The notes beneath the pieces are model-generated. The model did not search any database, was not told the origin of the DNA, and was given only the letters and a program-made list of their open reading frames with translations. From Dromaius novaehollandiae (lineage: Eukaryota; Chordata; Aves; Casuariiformes; Dromaiidae), in the NCBI RefSeq assembly GCF_036370855.1, contig NC_088112.1, forward strand, positions 19,336,469-19,400,468: DNA of 64,000 nucleotides. Reading direction: 5' to 3'. Shown here piece after piece: positions 51,301-63,649 of this stretch (position 1 is its first letter; each line of letters starts with the position of its first letter). A program made the translations under genes and the position numbers.

Positions 51301-52507
51301 TCCACATCTTTTAATGTGTTAAATTGTGGCAAACTGTAGGGAGAATTTTGTGATGTAAAACAGAAGTATCCATGGAGTGGTCCATTTCTTCGATCTTGAA
51401 ACCAAGCTAGGATTTTGGTAGGAATCCAGGACTTCCTACATGAAAAGCACCCCCACCCCCAGCATGCCTCCCCCTTTTCTTTCTAGAGTGGGAGATCTCT
51501 GTTTACAAAAAAAAGTCAAACATTATATCCAGTATTTTATAGAAGACATTTCTTCAGCTGATGTCAGGCGGCTTGTTTTTAAACATATATCGCCCTTCTG
51601 TGTAAAGAAAGCAAATTGTTCTATTGGCTCAATGGAAACATCGTCATTAGTGAAAAAGCCCAACGCAGCCATAGTAATTAAGATGCTTTTAGACACTCGA
51701 GCGGAAGATTTCAAAAGAAAGTGTTCTTTGGATTTGGATTGAGCTGGTGCAGGTTTGGAGCTCTCCAGTGGCCAAGTCATGGAAGAACAGAAAGCACGGT
51801 TCAGGAGCTGCAGGTTTGTGGGGTGACGGGATTCTTAGGTCAATCCCACGCTGGAAACAGCGAGGCCCTCACCAGTACCGCACTGCTCATTTGGCCCAGG
51901 AAAGTAGCAGACTGGTCAGGTCTTCTTAGCTACACTTTTGAAATAAGAAAGAAGGAGATTTATAAAGCACCACAGAAAACAGCAAAGACAGACTGCCAAG
52001 AATAATTTTGAGTATTTAACTTCTAAAAAAGTTTCTGTAATTAGATATTTTTAATGTTGATCCTTTATACAATCCTGGGTTTACGAGGAAAAGAGTTGAC
52101 AGTCAAGACTCTTTGATAGGGCTTAATTTCAGGGCTTTGTAGATGGATCTACAAAGGAAAGTATAAGGTGCACAGACTTTAATGAGAATGTTATTTCAAA
52201 AATTATGAAATGTTAGGGAATATACTCCTTTCATATTTTCATTCCTGACTCACACTAATCAAGACAATCACAACAATCAGAATGTCTGGAATGAAATTCC
52301 AGAAGATCTGGATTGAAACCTAGAATCTTGGCAGTTCTGCTATCTACACCAAATCCCGCAGACCAAAATTTGAAAAGTGTTTGACACTAGAAGTTTAGGT
52401 ACCCAGGTATCAGGTTTCCCTCTGACTCTCAGAAGATCCATACAATTGCAAAGATTCACTTTCTAATTTTAATAACGCTAGAGGGTCTTTATGCGCTGAC
52501 CTGGATG

Positions 52508-52630
52508 TTAAGGATTGGTCTCAGTTTGGTCTCTTTTCATTGCTTTGAGAGAAAGTTCATAGCCAAGAAACATGGCTGAACTCGTTGGAAATCCTCGCAC
52601 TGCATTGAGCGTGATGCCCCTGAAAAAGAC
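52508..52630 (-). CDS. SLC25A48: SLC25A48 exon 7 and stop
   Basis: Starts after CCCCAACAG and encodes VFFRGITLNAVRGFPTSSAM, then FLGYELSLKAMKRDQ and TAA (52508-52510). It contains the last transmembrane helix. Confidence 0.94.
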   Translation of the reverse strand, partial: VFFRGITLNAVRGFPTSSAMFLGYELSLKAMKRDQTETNP

Positions 52631-55600
52631 CTGTTGGGGAGGGAAAAACGTTAGCGTGTAGGAACAGACTGGCTATTTTAAGAAGAAGAAAACACTGAAC
52701 TAAGTCATGGAGAAATTCTGAAGAACAAAATCATGGCTTGCTCAAGAGATACTTTCTCACTGCTAACCTTTGCTGACGCACACACTAGAGAATGAAAACG
52801 CAATGGCACTAGTTTGATACGGATACGCTCCATGTTCCCTGTGGAGCACCCTCTAAACCTGTCAGCAAGAGCTAGAAGAGGCAGAGGGTAGCAAATGGTG
52901 GCAGGCCACTGGTGGGGAACAGAAAACGGGAAATCTAGCATTTCCTCCTGTGCAGTCCTACCTGGTGTCAGTCCCTCCGCTCCTTTTCATACGCACGCGT
53001 GGATCGTGCTGACAAACCCCCATTTACAACAAGAAGGCCGTTGCTTTCACACAGCAACTGCTCCAACTTCTGGGGTTGGGTCTACAGGTGCAGAAGACAC
53101 TTGGGAACCAGAGAAGGAGCAGAAAAGCTCTTACAGTCAGGGATCAGCATCTGGTTCAAGCAGAATAAGCCTCAGGGTGCTTCTTCTTTGCCTTCTGCAG
53201 TCAGCGGCAAGAAGCAGGCTCCCATCAAAAGATATTCAGAGGTCAGATGCTCCACACTACCCTTGGAAGGGTCTGTTTCTCCTCACTGACCACAGAAGAG
53301 GGGCAGGGAAAATAACGCCAGTGCCCGGCGTAGCTCCCTGCAGCGCTGACCCTCGCGTACAAACACCCTTGCACGGTATGTGCAAGGGTGCACACAGGAC
53401 CACCCCACGCGGGCGTCCAGGAGAGCCTGTTTACGAAACGATGGCCGTGGGGGTAGTCTCTGCTGGCTCGTTTCTCACAAAATCCCTCCATTAACCAGCC
53501 AAGCTAATCACCGGGATCACTAATCTAAACACCAGGATTTCAGAATTGATGCGAACAGTAACGTCAGCAAAACCCAACCCCCTCCAGGCCTTAGAAAGGC
53601 AAAATTCCCACAGCTACCTTAAGAACGGATTGAAGATCTTGGCTCCAAGACAGGAAGTCTTCAGATTAAAGTGCCTAACCAGCATTTCCCCTGAAATATT
53701 GAGCTCGCTGAACACCACCGTATCCTGCATCCAACGCGCACAGGGCGTGCTGCTGACATGCGTGAGAGAGAATCAACGCGTCCTGCTCACGTTGGAATTT
53801 GCAACATGAAGCTGGGATATTGTTTGCTTGATTTACTAGGGCTGTGTTATTTCGTTTGAAGAGACAGAATTTTCTGGGAGGGGATTCAAGGTTTTCTGAT
53901 ATCCGTAAAGTAACATATGTCAAAACCAACTTAAGTAATAATGAAGATTTGTGAAGAAGAGCCCAGAGGCATGTATTTTTCTCATCAAAACGAACAAGAG
54001 CGCCACATTTACATTTTTTTCATGCACACCAGACAGTTATTTCCACCACTGAGAATGCTGCTCATACATCCCTGAATATAAACAGCCAGACGTGGGTTTG
54101 CCATTTCTCAGTGATGCTCCACCAGCCCTGCATCTCCCAACACGCAGAAAGATTTATCCTTACGAGGAGGGCCTGGTCGCCTTGCTCAGCTGTGCCGCAA
54201 CCCTTCTGCAGGCTTCCCCGGTGCCAAGAGCAGCAGCAGAAAAACTGCAGGCATCTCCGACCCCAAGCAGGAGAACTACGTGCCTGAACTAATCGTTAAT
54301 ATTCAGGCAGAACAAGGAGGGTGAGGATGGAGAGAGAAGGGGAAAATGCATGGAAATGATTTTTTGAGCCACTTGAAGTCCTGCGGTGAGACTGCACGCC
54401 AAACTGAACGTCCCCAGCCTGCGTCGAGCCCGCGGTGCCCTGACCCTGCTCTGACCACCCAAGGGCTGTCTTTAGGGTGGCTTGAGGAACACTTCTGCAT
54501 GTGCCTGTGCTTCATACAAATGTGCCTTTTTTTCCACTCTGTGGCAAAAAAGGAACCAGGCTGCCAGTTTCTGTGACAGCTGACATAATGCAATGGAATG
54601 TTGCCAAATATTAAAACCATTGACTTGTGATTTTGCAGGTTATCTTTCTTTTTATAACTGGTAACTTTTCCCTCAGAATGTGAAAACGAGCACTTTGGAG
54701 CTAGGAGCCTACACAGTGTTTTGATGACAACTTAAATACCCATTTAATTCCACAGCAGAAGCTATACTTCCCAGCAAAAGCTGCCAACCCTGCTTCTGCA
54801 CCGTTCACGGAGGCAAGTTTTGCAGGCAGATCAAACATCTTTTATTAGACCAATAGGTATGGCTGGGAAAAGCAGACACAGCCCTTCTTTGTGTTGGAAA
54901 CCGAAACAATTCTGATTTAAGGGCATTTCCCAGGTACTCTGGTTTGGTGTAAAATGCCGATGGGCCATGCAAGCCGCAGCCCAGCTCTGCCAAAGCGCAG
55001 CCCACGGTGACCAAACGCCCCTTGGGTGCAACTGGGGTCCCCTGAAATCAGTTCACGTTGACTTTGGTGTGGCCAGGCCTTTCACCTCTGCATTTTATAG
55101 TCACAGAGGTAAGATTTTTCACCGCTAATTTATGCTGACTCAGATTACATCCACATATATCCACATCAGCAACACTGACATAAAGTGTTGCTTGAAGTTA
55201 ATAACACCAGCAGACTATGACCCCAGGTCATTCACTTTCTCATTTCTGTAGGCACTTTATTACTCCCACTGTAACGATTTAGAAAGAAGCTGCACTGTAG
55301 TTAGCTACTGTCATTATCCTAATTCAGCAGCAACTGGCTTTAGTCACCTCTCATCTGCCTGCAGTTGGGTTGGTAACAGCCAGTGTATTTCCCAATTCAA
55401 AATTAAAGTCTAACACCCAGCATTTACTTCAAACACCACTTACTTTTAAGCCCTCGCTCTGGTAGCTCTGCAAGATACAGTCAAGGATCCCTTTGTACTT
55501 GTTGACATAAACTCCGTCTGCCTGAAGTCGACTTTTCACGACATCCATCGGAGTAGCAGTCCCCCAGGAAATCGCTCCTAGCAAGAGAAAAGAGAAGCTG

Positions 55601-56740
55601 CTGCATCTCATGCAACCAGGATTAGGCTCCCCTCAGCTGATCTACGTTGTCATTCCTGTGCGGAAACTGCTTGCATTGGTTGGCCTGCAGCTGCATGGGG
55701 GACCCTGCCTATCTGGAAAGGTAGCGGTGCTTCTCATCTACCCGAGAGCTCTTACTTAATATCAGTCTTGCGCACGGGTAGCAAATATCATCTCCTGTTG
55801 TTCCCTCTTCCCCGGGCATGTCATGTTGTTTCCATCTGCAGAGCTTTACGGGCTTGTGAGATTTCCCCGCACGTGGCTGCAACGCGCAGCAGAGCCGCCC
55901 CGACGAGCGCTGGCTTGGACCCACGTCAGCGCTGGGACACGCCAGCGAAGCGGCGCGGGTGAGCCAAGGCTCTGTTTACTCGCAGGAGAATTAGTGTTTT
56001 GTAATCACTGCTGGAGCCAAGCAATGGCATGCGTTTGGGATCCTGCAATTTAGAAAAGGCAAATAAATGGGCAGCGAGCGTGAGGATGAGTTTATACACC
56101 TAAGCGTGCCGGGGGGACGCACATGCAAAGCTGGGTGGCAGGTTTGGAGCCTCCGTCATGGAAGATGAGCAGTATCGGACTCAGTTGAAGCACGCCTTCT
56201 CCTGCTGCGTGCAGCGAGGATGCACATTAATGCACCAGCCCTTTTCCGTCTTGCTGGCTGATGAAGACCTTGCTAACGCAACTTCCATGAAGTTTGTCAA
56301 ATCATGAAGCACAGGCACGAGGCCGGGGGGCTGGCGCGGGGTGAGGAAGGTGGTTCAGCCCCACATCCTCTCCCTGGGGCCGGTAACACGGGCAGCCCCG
56401 AGCCACCCCCATAGATCTGCCCCGTTACAGTTCCTATTGCTGTTCTGGCATTACTGGGGAGAGGGCTGAGCTTACCTGCTACGCCGCCCGCCAGCCACAC
56501 GGAAGAGGGATTAGGGGAAATGCATCCGTCTGGGGTAATCCAGCCACAGAAAAACGCATACGGGATGAAATACAGACAGTATCCAGGAACATCTCTCAGC
56601 AGCATCGCTCCCGCGCCTCGGTATATCCCTGCTATCCCCTCTTTCTGCAAGACTGTCCTGAAACAGTGAATTGGGCCTCTGTATACAGGAAATCCAGGAA
56701 CTGTGGGCTTTAATCTAACGTTTGCTGGGAGGAGAGAGAA

Positions 56741-56795
<55 letters not shown>

Positions 56796-59700
56796 ACTGT
56801 TATAATATCTGTATAAACTACAGAATTCCTTTAAAAGCAAACAAACAAAAAACCCCACCGTAGAACAGACAGAAATCTCTGCCATCCTGTTTTTTTTTAC
56901 TGCAATCAATAGCCGGCGTGGGGAAAAAAGGTTTTAGAAATACATAAGGGGACTTTGTCCCATTTTTAAAAGAAGCTTAGACACCTCAGGACAGATTTCC
57001 TAAGACACCTTACAGGCTGCCAGCGAGGCACGTGCCTAGTGAGGTTTCCAAAGCGGTTTACCTGCCCGGTTCCCATGGGTTTTAACTTCACCTGGAGCCA
57101 AGCTGCCTGTCTGCAGGCACCTTGATGCCGTTTGGGGTCTGACCATCAGCCTTGGAAGACGGCGGTGCTCAGAGGCTTTTAAAAACAGACAAAATACCAC
57201 CGCTCTGCGGTCCTCTGCAGCAGCCGTCCCGGGTGCCAGCGGCTCTTTGGGCTGCAGCTCCTGCAGGGCCATGGGCTGTCCCCCGGCAGCCCCCCGTGAC
57301 CCGGCTTGTCTGCGCTGGGGGGGTCACCGGCCCCCCCACGCAAGCATTTTTCAGACGTGTATTTTTAAAATTTTTGCTTTGGAACAGAGCAGGATGGAAT
57401 AACAGCAGGGTTTTTTTTGCACAGCTCAATCTCGTGTAAACTTTGATATAAAGGTGGTCCCTGACGTCCCTTCTGCCCCCAGAGGTTGCCCGTCTCTGAT
57501 ATAACGCGTCAGAGCCTGAAAGCCTGCAAAGGTAGACGGGGACCCAAAGCCGCCAGAAGTCACGCTGCTGCTTGGGGCAAAGGAGCTAAAGGGATCCCTT
57601 GTCAAGGTCGCCGTTTTCTCCGGACCGCTCGGGACTTTTTTCTTTGCATTTTGCAGCGTGTTTCAGTGCTGGCTTCTCTCACCAGCCTTTGGCCCAGAGC
57701 AAAATTCAACAGAGATCTGACCAAGGTGGAAGGGAGGGGGCTCACGAGGGACCACGGCCACTCTGATATGCTTTTCCTATACACGTTGCAGGACCTAGAA
57801 AACCAGCTGAGGCATGGAGAGTACTGCTGCTGCGTACTGTGGTCGTGCTGCTGCTTAATCCAGGGTGCTGGAGATGTTGCAGGAGAAAGCTCAGCTCCGA
57901 AGGGCTGCTGAAGCCCTTGACCGAGCTCAGCTCGAACAGAGTTCAGCATCGCCGGCGTTGCAATACCGTGCAAATGACTTCTAGCCCCAGGGCCGAGCCC
58001 AGCCTGGCTCCGAGCACAGACCCCGGGTGCTGGGGAGGCCCCGCGCGCCCGGCAGCCCGCCGGTCATTCGCCTCGGAGCCCGGCTGAGCAAACAGCCCGC
58101 AGCCGGGGCAAAGCCCCGCGATTTCCACACTGTTGACCCAAACGGAAATGTCGGGAGGAGCCGCCCCGCCGGGGCTGCAGCATCGCCAACACAGCAAAAA
58201 TCACATCAAAATCTTGTAAGGAACCCGCCCCCGAGCTCAGCAGGGCTCCGACCCGGCCATGCGCCCAAGGAGGTGTTCGCGTCCTCTTGGTGCCACCACC
58301 AACACGCAGGACCGCAAGAGAAGAGGGGGATAAACCCCTCCCGCCTCCCTACCTTGGAGGGACGGCTGTGTTTGCATCTGCAGCCTTATCTTGACGAGGT
58401 CGACGGGAGTGCCGATGCCGACGGAGACGAAGCCCGCCACGGCGCTGGCCAGGGCCATGTCGGGGAGCGCGGGGGCCCGGGCGGCGTCCCCGTAGCGGAG
58501 CTGGCTCAGCAGCCGCTGCGTGTTGCTGAAGACGCCGAACACCACCGAGCTGTAGACGGCGATGCTGGCCAGGGGGAAAGCCATGCCCTTGAAGAAGCCG
58601 GCCACCTGGCAGCGGAGCACAGCGAGCGTTAGGGGAGGGAATCGGGGAGGAAAATGGGGTTTTTTGGCTTGGCCGAGGGGCTGCAGCCATCCCTGAGCAT
58701 CTGCCTTCACCTGCTCCCCCAAGGAACTGGGAACTGGCTTTTATGCGGTATGAGCTACTGAGCACTGGATCTTTCCCTCATTCCCATTTCCACATTTCGA
58801 TTACTCTGATCCCCTCCGCGGGTTAACGGGCCACGAGCGTCAGCATCCCAGCGAAGCCCCGGGAACGCTGCCTGCGGAGCAGAGGGGAGCAGCACGGAGC
58901 GAGGCGAAGCCGGCTTGTCCATCAGGCCAGCAGCGCGGATCCGAACAGCAGATGCTTCTTGGAGCACGTGCTGAGCAAATGACAATTAAGTCATGCTTTT
59001 AATGACTTGTAAAGATGATGCAGAGTACAGGAACTTTTCCAGAGCGCCAGAAAATATCTAAAAAGCCTTCTTCTGGCCAACTTCTTCCCTGGAATCACCA
59101 AAGTCAGCAAAATGCCTCCAGTAGAGAGCTTGGCCAGCAGGTATTTTAGGAAGAGACTGCAGCCCGCTGACCAATAACGGGTGCCTAAAGGAAAATTTAA
59201 GACGAGGAAAAGCATTTCTGTGGCCTCCTGTGATTTATGACTCGCTCTGCCTGCGCTAGGGGTGGTATTTCTGTGTTTACTAGCCCTCGGTGGATTTTTC
59301 TCCCATGAGTTTCTCTGATTGCCCATGCAAACTTTCAGCATCCGTGACATGCTGAGCCAAGGTGGATGTAACACCCCGGCTCCGGGGGAGACACGGTCAG
59401 ATATTGCTCCATGACAAGGATCTGTCTTTTCTCTGTGTCCTTCCTTCAGGTTAGAAAGGGAAAAAGCCATGGGCATTTGCCGGCTCTGTCCTTCTCTGGG
59501 CTCTGGATGCAGCTGCACCAGCTGCACCGCTCCTTGTGCATCTCCCACTGCCAGTGCCAGTAATTTCTATGTATATATTTTCATTTTTCACCAGCATGTT
59601 TTAAGTAAAATAAAGTACTTACAGATTCATTTCTGTACACGGTGAGAACACAGTTTAGTGTGTTTCCATACCCTTGTCCAGCTTGCAAACGAGTCTGTAA

Positions 59701-62700
59701 AATACATTGATGAAACGCAATTAAAATCACATGCTTGCAGCCCAGCTCATGCTCTGTAAACAGCGGGTACTTTGCTTTGACAGTGAATCCTTGCTCAGTC
59801 GTGAAGAAAACAGAGCAATAAAACAAGACATCTATGTATCCGCCCCACTTGAACTTTGCCAGAAGCTGGGCTAAGCAGAGCCTCGGGAGTCCGGAGCCTC
59901 CGGCAACATCTGGACTCCACAGCTGGCAACCGGGTGCAAGTCCCGACACGGCGCCCTGGCCCCGCACAGCGCCCTCCACAAGCTGCTTACACGGAGCAGA
60001 GTCTCCGTTCAGTTCGTCAAAGATGTGAAAAATCAGGCACAGTAACAGGGATAAAATTCGGGGCCAAAAAAAAAAAAAAAAAAAAAAAGAGATCTCTTCT
60101 GATCCTAAAGGGATTTTAAGGGATATAAATACCAAACGGAGCCAAGACATTGAGGCTGCATCTCCGCAATATTCCCCTCCTCACTCGAAACATTTCAACA
60201 GTTCCAAACAAAGAAAATTTCTCTGGAAAGCAGCGCTTATGCGCCTCCTAAAAATACCCACGGCAGCTGTAGGAAACAGCCTGTAAATCACGACAAAGGC
60301 CGTATTATTCCACATACCTTCCCCTTCTCACACACGCAGACACATACATGCATCATTCATCCCATCCAGGTCCCCCCTTCCCACACCCCCTTCTCCATTT
60401 CTTGCCTTCACATCAGCTGTTCCTTCTTCCATCATTCCCAAAAAACAGGGACGGAGCAGCCCAGGCCACCCTGCTTTGTCCTCACAAGAGACAAACCCAC
60501 CCGTGGCTTGACCAAGTCATTGATCTCCAGATGCTGAGGCCACAGCTGGGTTTTTTAAGGCAGCACCCAGCACGTGCGCTGGCGGGACCCATTTTCCAGG
60601 TGCCGGCCACGGCTCGGACCCCGGAGCGACGAGTGCCCTCGGCCTTGGCTGCCCAGGGAGACTCGCGGACAGAAAACGGCAGGTTTAAGGAGACCAGACC
60701 ACTGGGCTCAGCCTCGCAGAGGCAGCGCACAGCTGTCCCCAGCACGGCCTTTGGCCAACGAGCACCTGCATCCCAGTGCCTCATTTCTCGCTATCTGGTC
60801 CCTGCATTTGGAAAGCTGCTTTTTTTTGGCCCACAATTCAAAAAGCTGCTTTTTTTTGCCATTTTCTCGCCCATGGGGAATGCCCTGGCAGCGGGGCCGC
60901 GGCACGCGGCTCTGCCCTCGCTCCTGGCTTCATTTGCCCCCCCAGCACGGAGGGCTCCCTCTCGCTTCCGCTGGGCTTGTTTTTTTTCCTTTTACACGGT
61001 AACCAGGTACATAGAGTTCAAGTTAATACTTTTTAGGAGTAACCAAAGGCAGCCGAGGGTCCTCCCAGACTGCTCCTTGCAGACTTGCTCTTTGGCCAAG
61101 CAGTTGGTGTTAGCATGCAGTGCTCAATTCCCTGCTCACGGTACCAGCAAAGCCGACTCCAGCAGGGATTTCCAGCAGGAAAATTGTCTTTTTATAGATA
61201 TATACATATATATATATAATGTATACGAATGAGAATTTTCCTGATGGAAAAAAATATATATATATACACATATATATATTTCAGTTAGTGCACTAGGGCT
61301 GTCAGGTCACCATGAGTGCTGTCCCCGCCAGCTAAGGGGACAACCCGTCTCGGTACCTCAGCCTCCCTGCAAAGCCAGACGCCTCCATTTCCAGCAGCTG
61401 CCCTTGGCTGGGAGGTGCAAGAGCAGCCGCTGCGGCGCAGAGCTGGGACAGGGCGTAGGGAGGCTTGTTTCTAGGAGAAAAGGGGGGAAAAAAAAGCAAA
61501 TCACCTGCTAGGGAAAGCTAAGGCGCTCGTCTGCCCGCTGCCTCAGTTTCCTTCCAAAAGAGGCACCGATGCTGCACCCGGAGCAGCGTTCTCACACTTT
61601 AATATTACCTTTGTGTTTGCTGGCAGAAATGCAAGGATTGGGACAGTCTGCACGGCTTCTCAGCCGGCAGAAAAGGGCAGAAAGCACCTGAGGCAAGCAG
61701 ATGCTGCCAGCACCCAGCACGGTCGCCCCCGAGCTTTACCGGGTCCAAACGCCCCCCCACCCCCCCGAGAGCATCCCCTCGGCTGGGCCTTCCCGGGATC
61801 GCAGCACCCCGAATTTCAGTGCCTGCCCCAAATGCAGGCTCCTGCTCCCAGCACGAGCAGCCTCAATGCAGGGTCGGGAGAGGCCACGACGGGCCAAGCC
61901 AGCGGGTGCTCGACGCCCCACGCGACCCTCCGCGGGCAGCGGGCCTTTCTCCCGGGCAGACTCCGCAAGCGCGCTTGCCTTTCGTCTTGGCCTTCGCTTG
62001 GAAGCTGGGAAAAGCAGCGATGCCCAGGGAGTGCACAAAACGCTGGGAAAATGAACGCAACGTGGAGGATGAAAAGTCAGTAAATGCAAAAGTATTCAGA
62101 GTTTTGCAAGGCTGTGGAAAAACCGCTGCTTGAATTTCGTGGAAATTGCAACGACCTGCTGGCGGAAGAGATTTGTGCGATGGGAACCGCGGAGCTGAGG
62201 ACACGACCTGCTCCATCTCACCTTTCCTTTGGCCCACCTTCCTTCTCCAGGTGGCAAACCCTCCTCCCCTGGATGCTACAAATACTAAATAGTATTTGTA
62301 AACAGTCGCCTGCCCTCCTTTCCACTTCCCTTCCCCTACGTTTGGAAAGATAACAAATCTGCCTACTTGATATTCCCAGGCAATGCCCAGAGCCAAGCGC
62401 AACAGAGGGGTCGGGCTGACACTCGTCTTTCTGAGCGCTGATAGATGGGCTCCCGGTTTCCTGGCATCCACAGCCTCGGCCATTCCCAGAGGATCCTCTG
62501 TCAGCTTTTGCCAAACTCCCACAATCCTGACAATGGAGCCGTTAGCTGACTTTAGCAGGTCCTAGGCAACGCGGGGTGCACCCAGCCCGCGCCCTGTCCC
62601 CGCGTCGCTGCCCGTGCCCGGCCCCAGCGCTGGCATCGGAGCAACCTTCCCCCTCGCCAGCGAGAAAGGACCTTAGGTACCGGAGCAGCCACGCGTTTAA

Positions 62701-63649
62701 GCGAGCTTGGCATGCTCCCCACAAACAGAAACCACCGGCAACACATTGAGAGTTTTCACACGCTCTGGTGGGTTTTTGAATGGCATTTGAGCACCCTCGC
62801 CGCTCCCCGGGCTGCTCCCCTCGGCAGCCGTGCAGAAAGCCGCCGAGCAACGCTGTCTGCCTGTACATCGATCGACCCGTGGATCTGCCACAGCTGGTGG
62901 CCCAGCAGCAGGGCTGGACCTCGAGGTCAGAGTCCATGGGCGCAGGAGGGCACCCAGGAGCCGCGAAAGGTGGCCCGAGATGACTATCACACCCAGAAAA
63001 GGGGAAAGGAGGAAGAGGAGCATCTTCCTTTGCATCTCTATCAGCAAAGACTGTCAGCTCATTTGGGTCCGGATGTGTTAACGTCTACACTAGGAACCTG
63101 CTGGCAAATATCTTCCTTTAACTGCAAATCCTTCCTTCCGAGGCATGTTTCTCTTGCAGAAATAGCAAATATTGCCTCTCATAGCCCGGGGATAACAATT
63201 TCTGCACTCTGCCCTTACCGCATTGCCAACATAAGGAAAACGCTTAAAAATACGCCTGTAGCAAAAACAAACAGTTCCCCCTCTGCCCTTTGAATACTTG
63301 CTCGTGGCAAAGTTCAGTACGATGCTGGCAGAACTTTTCAGTAAATTGGGCGTTACGTGAGGGCCAGTTTTAATTTTCAGCACTAATCCTGACCAGGGGA
63401 ACTCATAGAGACCAGACAGTCCTAGTTTCCGCTTTGCAATCAGCATCAGAGACAGGCAGAGCGCAGGCTGCGGAAACGTCTCTAGCTAGGCTAAATCCAC
63501 CTTGGCGGTGACGGGGACCGTGACGCTCGCTTGCAGCAGCACCCGGAGGGAGGTAATTCCCCGTCTGCGCGTCTTCGAATGGTGCTTTGGAGCAGGGTGT
63601 TTTACCTTGACTGTGTCCAGGGGGTGGCCCACAAGGACGCTCGCCGCTC
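52508..63649 (-). CDS. SLC25A48: Mitochondrial carrier SLC25A48 (exons 2-7, 5' end outside window)
   Basis: Exons 63606-63649, 59623-59694, 58353-58605, 56476-56724, 55444-55577 and 52508-52630 give 875 nt in one frame (290 residues after a split first codon). Human SLC25A48 is about 311 residues, so about 15 N-terminal residues are missing; their exon should lie beyond 64000. Seen: the three carrier signatures PLDTVK, PVDLVK and PMDVVK, one per repeat, and the family string LLRDVPGYCLYFIPY. Known: six-helix carrier of the mitochondrial inner membrane, recently linked to choline import into mitochondria. Poly(A): no AATAAA was seen soon after the stop; ATTAAA at 52178-52183 is a weak candidate. 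Confidence 0.95.
52631..55443 (-). other. SLC25A48 intron 6
   Basis: 2.8 kb GT-AG intron. No repeat or further carrier exon recognised; the open frames on either strand are unsupported. Confidence 0.7.
55444..55577 (-). CDS. SLC25A48: SLC25A48 exon 6 (third carrier signature)
   Basis: Encodes GAISWGTATPMDVVKSRLQA then DGVYVNKYKGILDCILQSYQ, between TCTTGCTAG and GTAAGT. Nearly identical to the human segment. Confidence 0.95.
56476..56724 (-). CDS. SLC25A48: SLC25A48 exon 5
   Basis: An 83-codon exon from ANVRLKPTVPGFPVYRGPIH to VWLAGGVAG, donor GTAAGC. The start was set at CTCCCAG|CA because phase 1 then closes with exon 4 and the human-like LK...VYRGPIHC segment is retained; a nearer CAG at 56658-56660 would break the frame. 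The acceptor's pyrimidine tract is a CT microsatellite on this strand. Confidence 0.9.
56728..56793 (+). repeat. A-rich and (GA)n microsatellite at a splice acceptor
   Basis: About 45 bp of pure GA (56749-56793) next to an 11-bp A run, ending next to the exon 5 acceptor of SLC25A48. On the gene strand it is (CT)n-T11-CTCTCTCC, a pure pyrimidine tract. Confidence 0.95.
56794..58352 (-). other. SLC25A48 intron 4 (upstream of the GA repeat)
   Basis: About 1.6 kb of GC-rich DNA between exon 4 and the microsatellite. I looked here for the missing human-like GPVHC segment and found it instead in exon 5, so no extra exon is needed. Confidence 0.7.
58353..58605 (-). CDS. SLC25A48: SLC25A48 exon 4 (second carrier repeat)
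   Basis: Encodes VAGFFKGMAFPLASIAVYSS, VVFGVFSNTQRLLSQLR and VGIGTPVDLVKIRLQMQTQP, then a split Gly. Follows CGCTGCCAG; donor GTAGGG. Third codon positions are almost all G or C, unlike exons 5 to 7. Confidence 0.95.
59623..59694 (-). CDS. SLC25A48: SLC25A48 exon 3
   Basis: A 24-codon exon, TRLQAGQGYGNTLNCVLTVY then RNES, between TTTTACAG and GTAAGT. Matches human TRLQAGVGYGNTLSC. Phase 0-0. Confidence 0.94.
59695..63605 (-). other. SLC25A48 intron 2
   Basis: 3.9 kb. Contains a 23-bp A run (60066-60088), a short direct repeat of AAAGCTGCTTTTTTTT (60812 and 60842) and TA-rich DNA at about 61190-61280. No exon supported, including for a long open frame at 60348-61232. Confidence 0.7.
61176..61243. 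repeat. Inverted repeat enclosing a TA-rich tract
   Basis: CAGGAAAATT (61176-61185) and AATTTTCCTG (61234-61243) are perfect 10-bp inverted arms around a (TA)-rich loop; further TA repeats follow to about 61280. Hairpin or cruciform potential within an intron. Confidence 0.7.
63606..63649 (-). CDS. SLC25A48: SLC25A48 exon 2 (first carrier signature)
   Basis: A 44-nt exon encoding (G)AASVLVGHPLDTVK. It follows a C-rich tract ending CCCCCCAG, donor GTAAAA. Enters in phase 1, as expected from the human WIGGAAS junction. Confidence 0.92.

Larger units (their letters stand above)
40750..52170. other. Intergenic DNA between SLC25A48 and IL9
   Basis: About 11.4 kb containing two short tandem repeats (listed) and patches of higher GC (41480-42250, 45560-46000, 48740-49660). 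Overlapping open frames in those patches lack family motifs and conserved splice structure. No gene supported. Confidence 0.6.

Noticed and set aside
51440-51742. 100-codon + strand open frame with ordinary amino-acid composition
   Set aside because: Composition is protein-like, but no domain, no convincing splice partners and no neighbouring gene model; might be a conserved non-coding element instead.
56651-56660. CAG at 56658-56660 as the acceptor of SLC25A48 exon 5
   Set aside because: Would require phase 2 from exon 4, which ends in phase 1, and would drop the conserved GPIHCFR segment.
60066-60088. 23-bp A run as the tail of a processed retrocopy
   Set aside because: Flanking DNA shows no gene-like or CR1-like sequence and no target duplication.
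60348-61232. 294-codon open frame on the + strand, the longest in the window
   Set aside because: Lies in an SLC25A48 intron, has biased composition (P, S, A, R), contains simple repeats and TA runs, and no recognisable domain.
61613-62522. Cluster of overlapping open frames up to 219 codons
   Set aside because: GC-rich intronic DNA of SLC25A48 with frames on both strands and no motifs.
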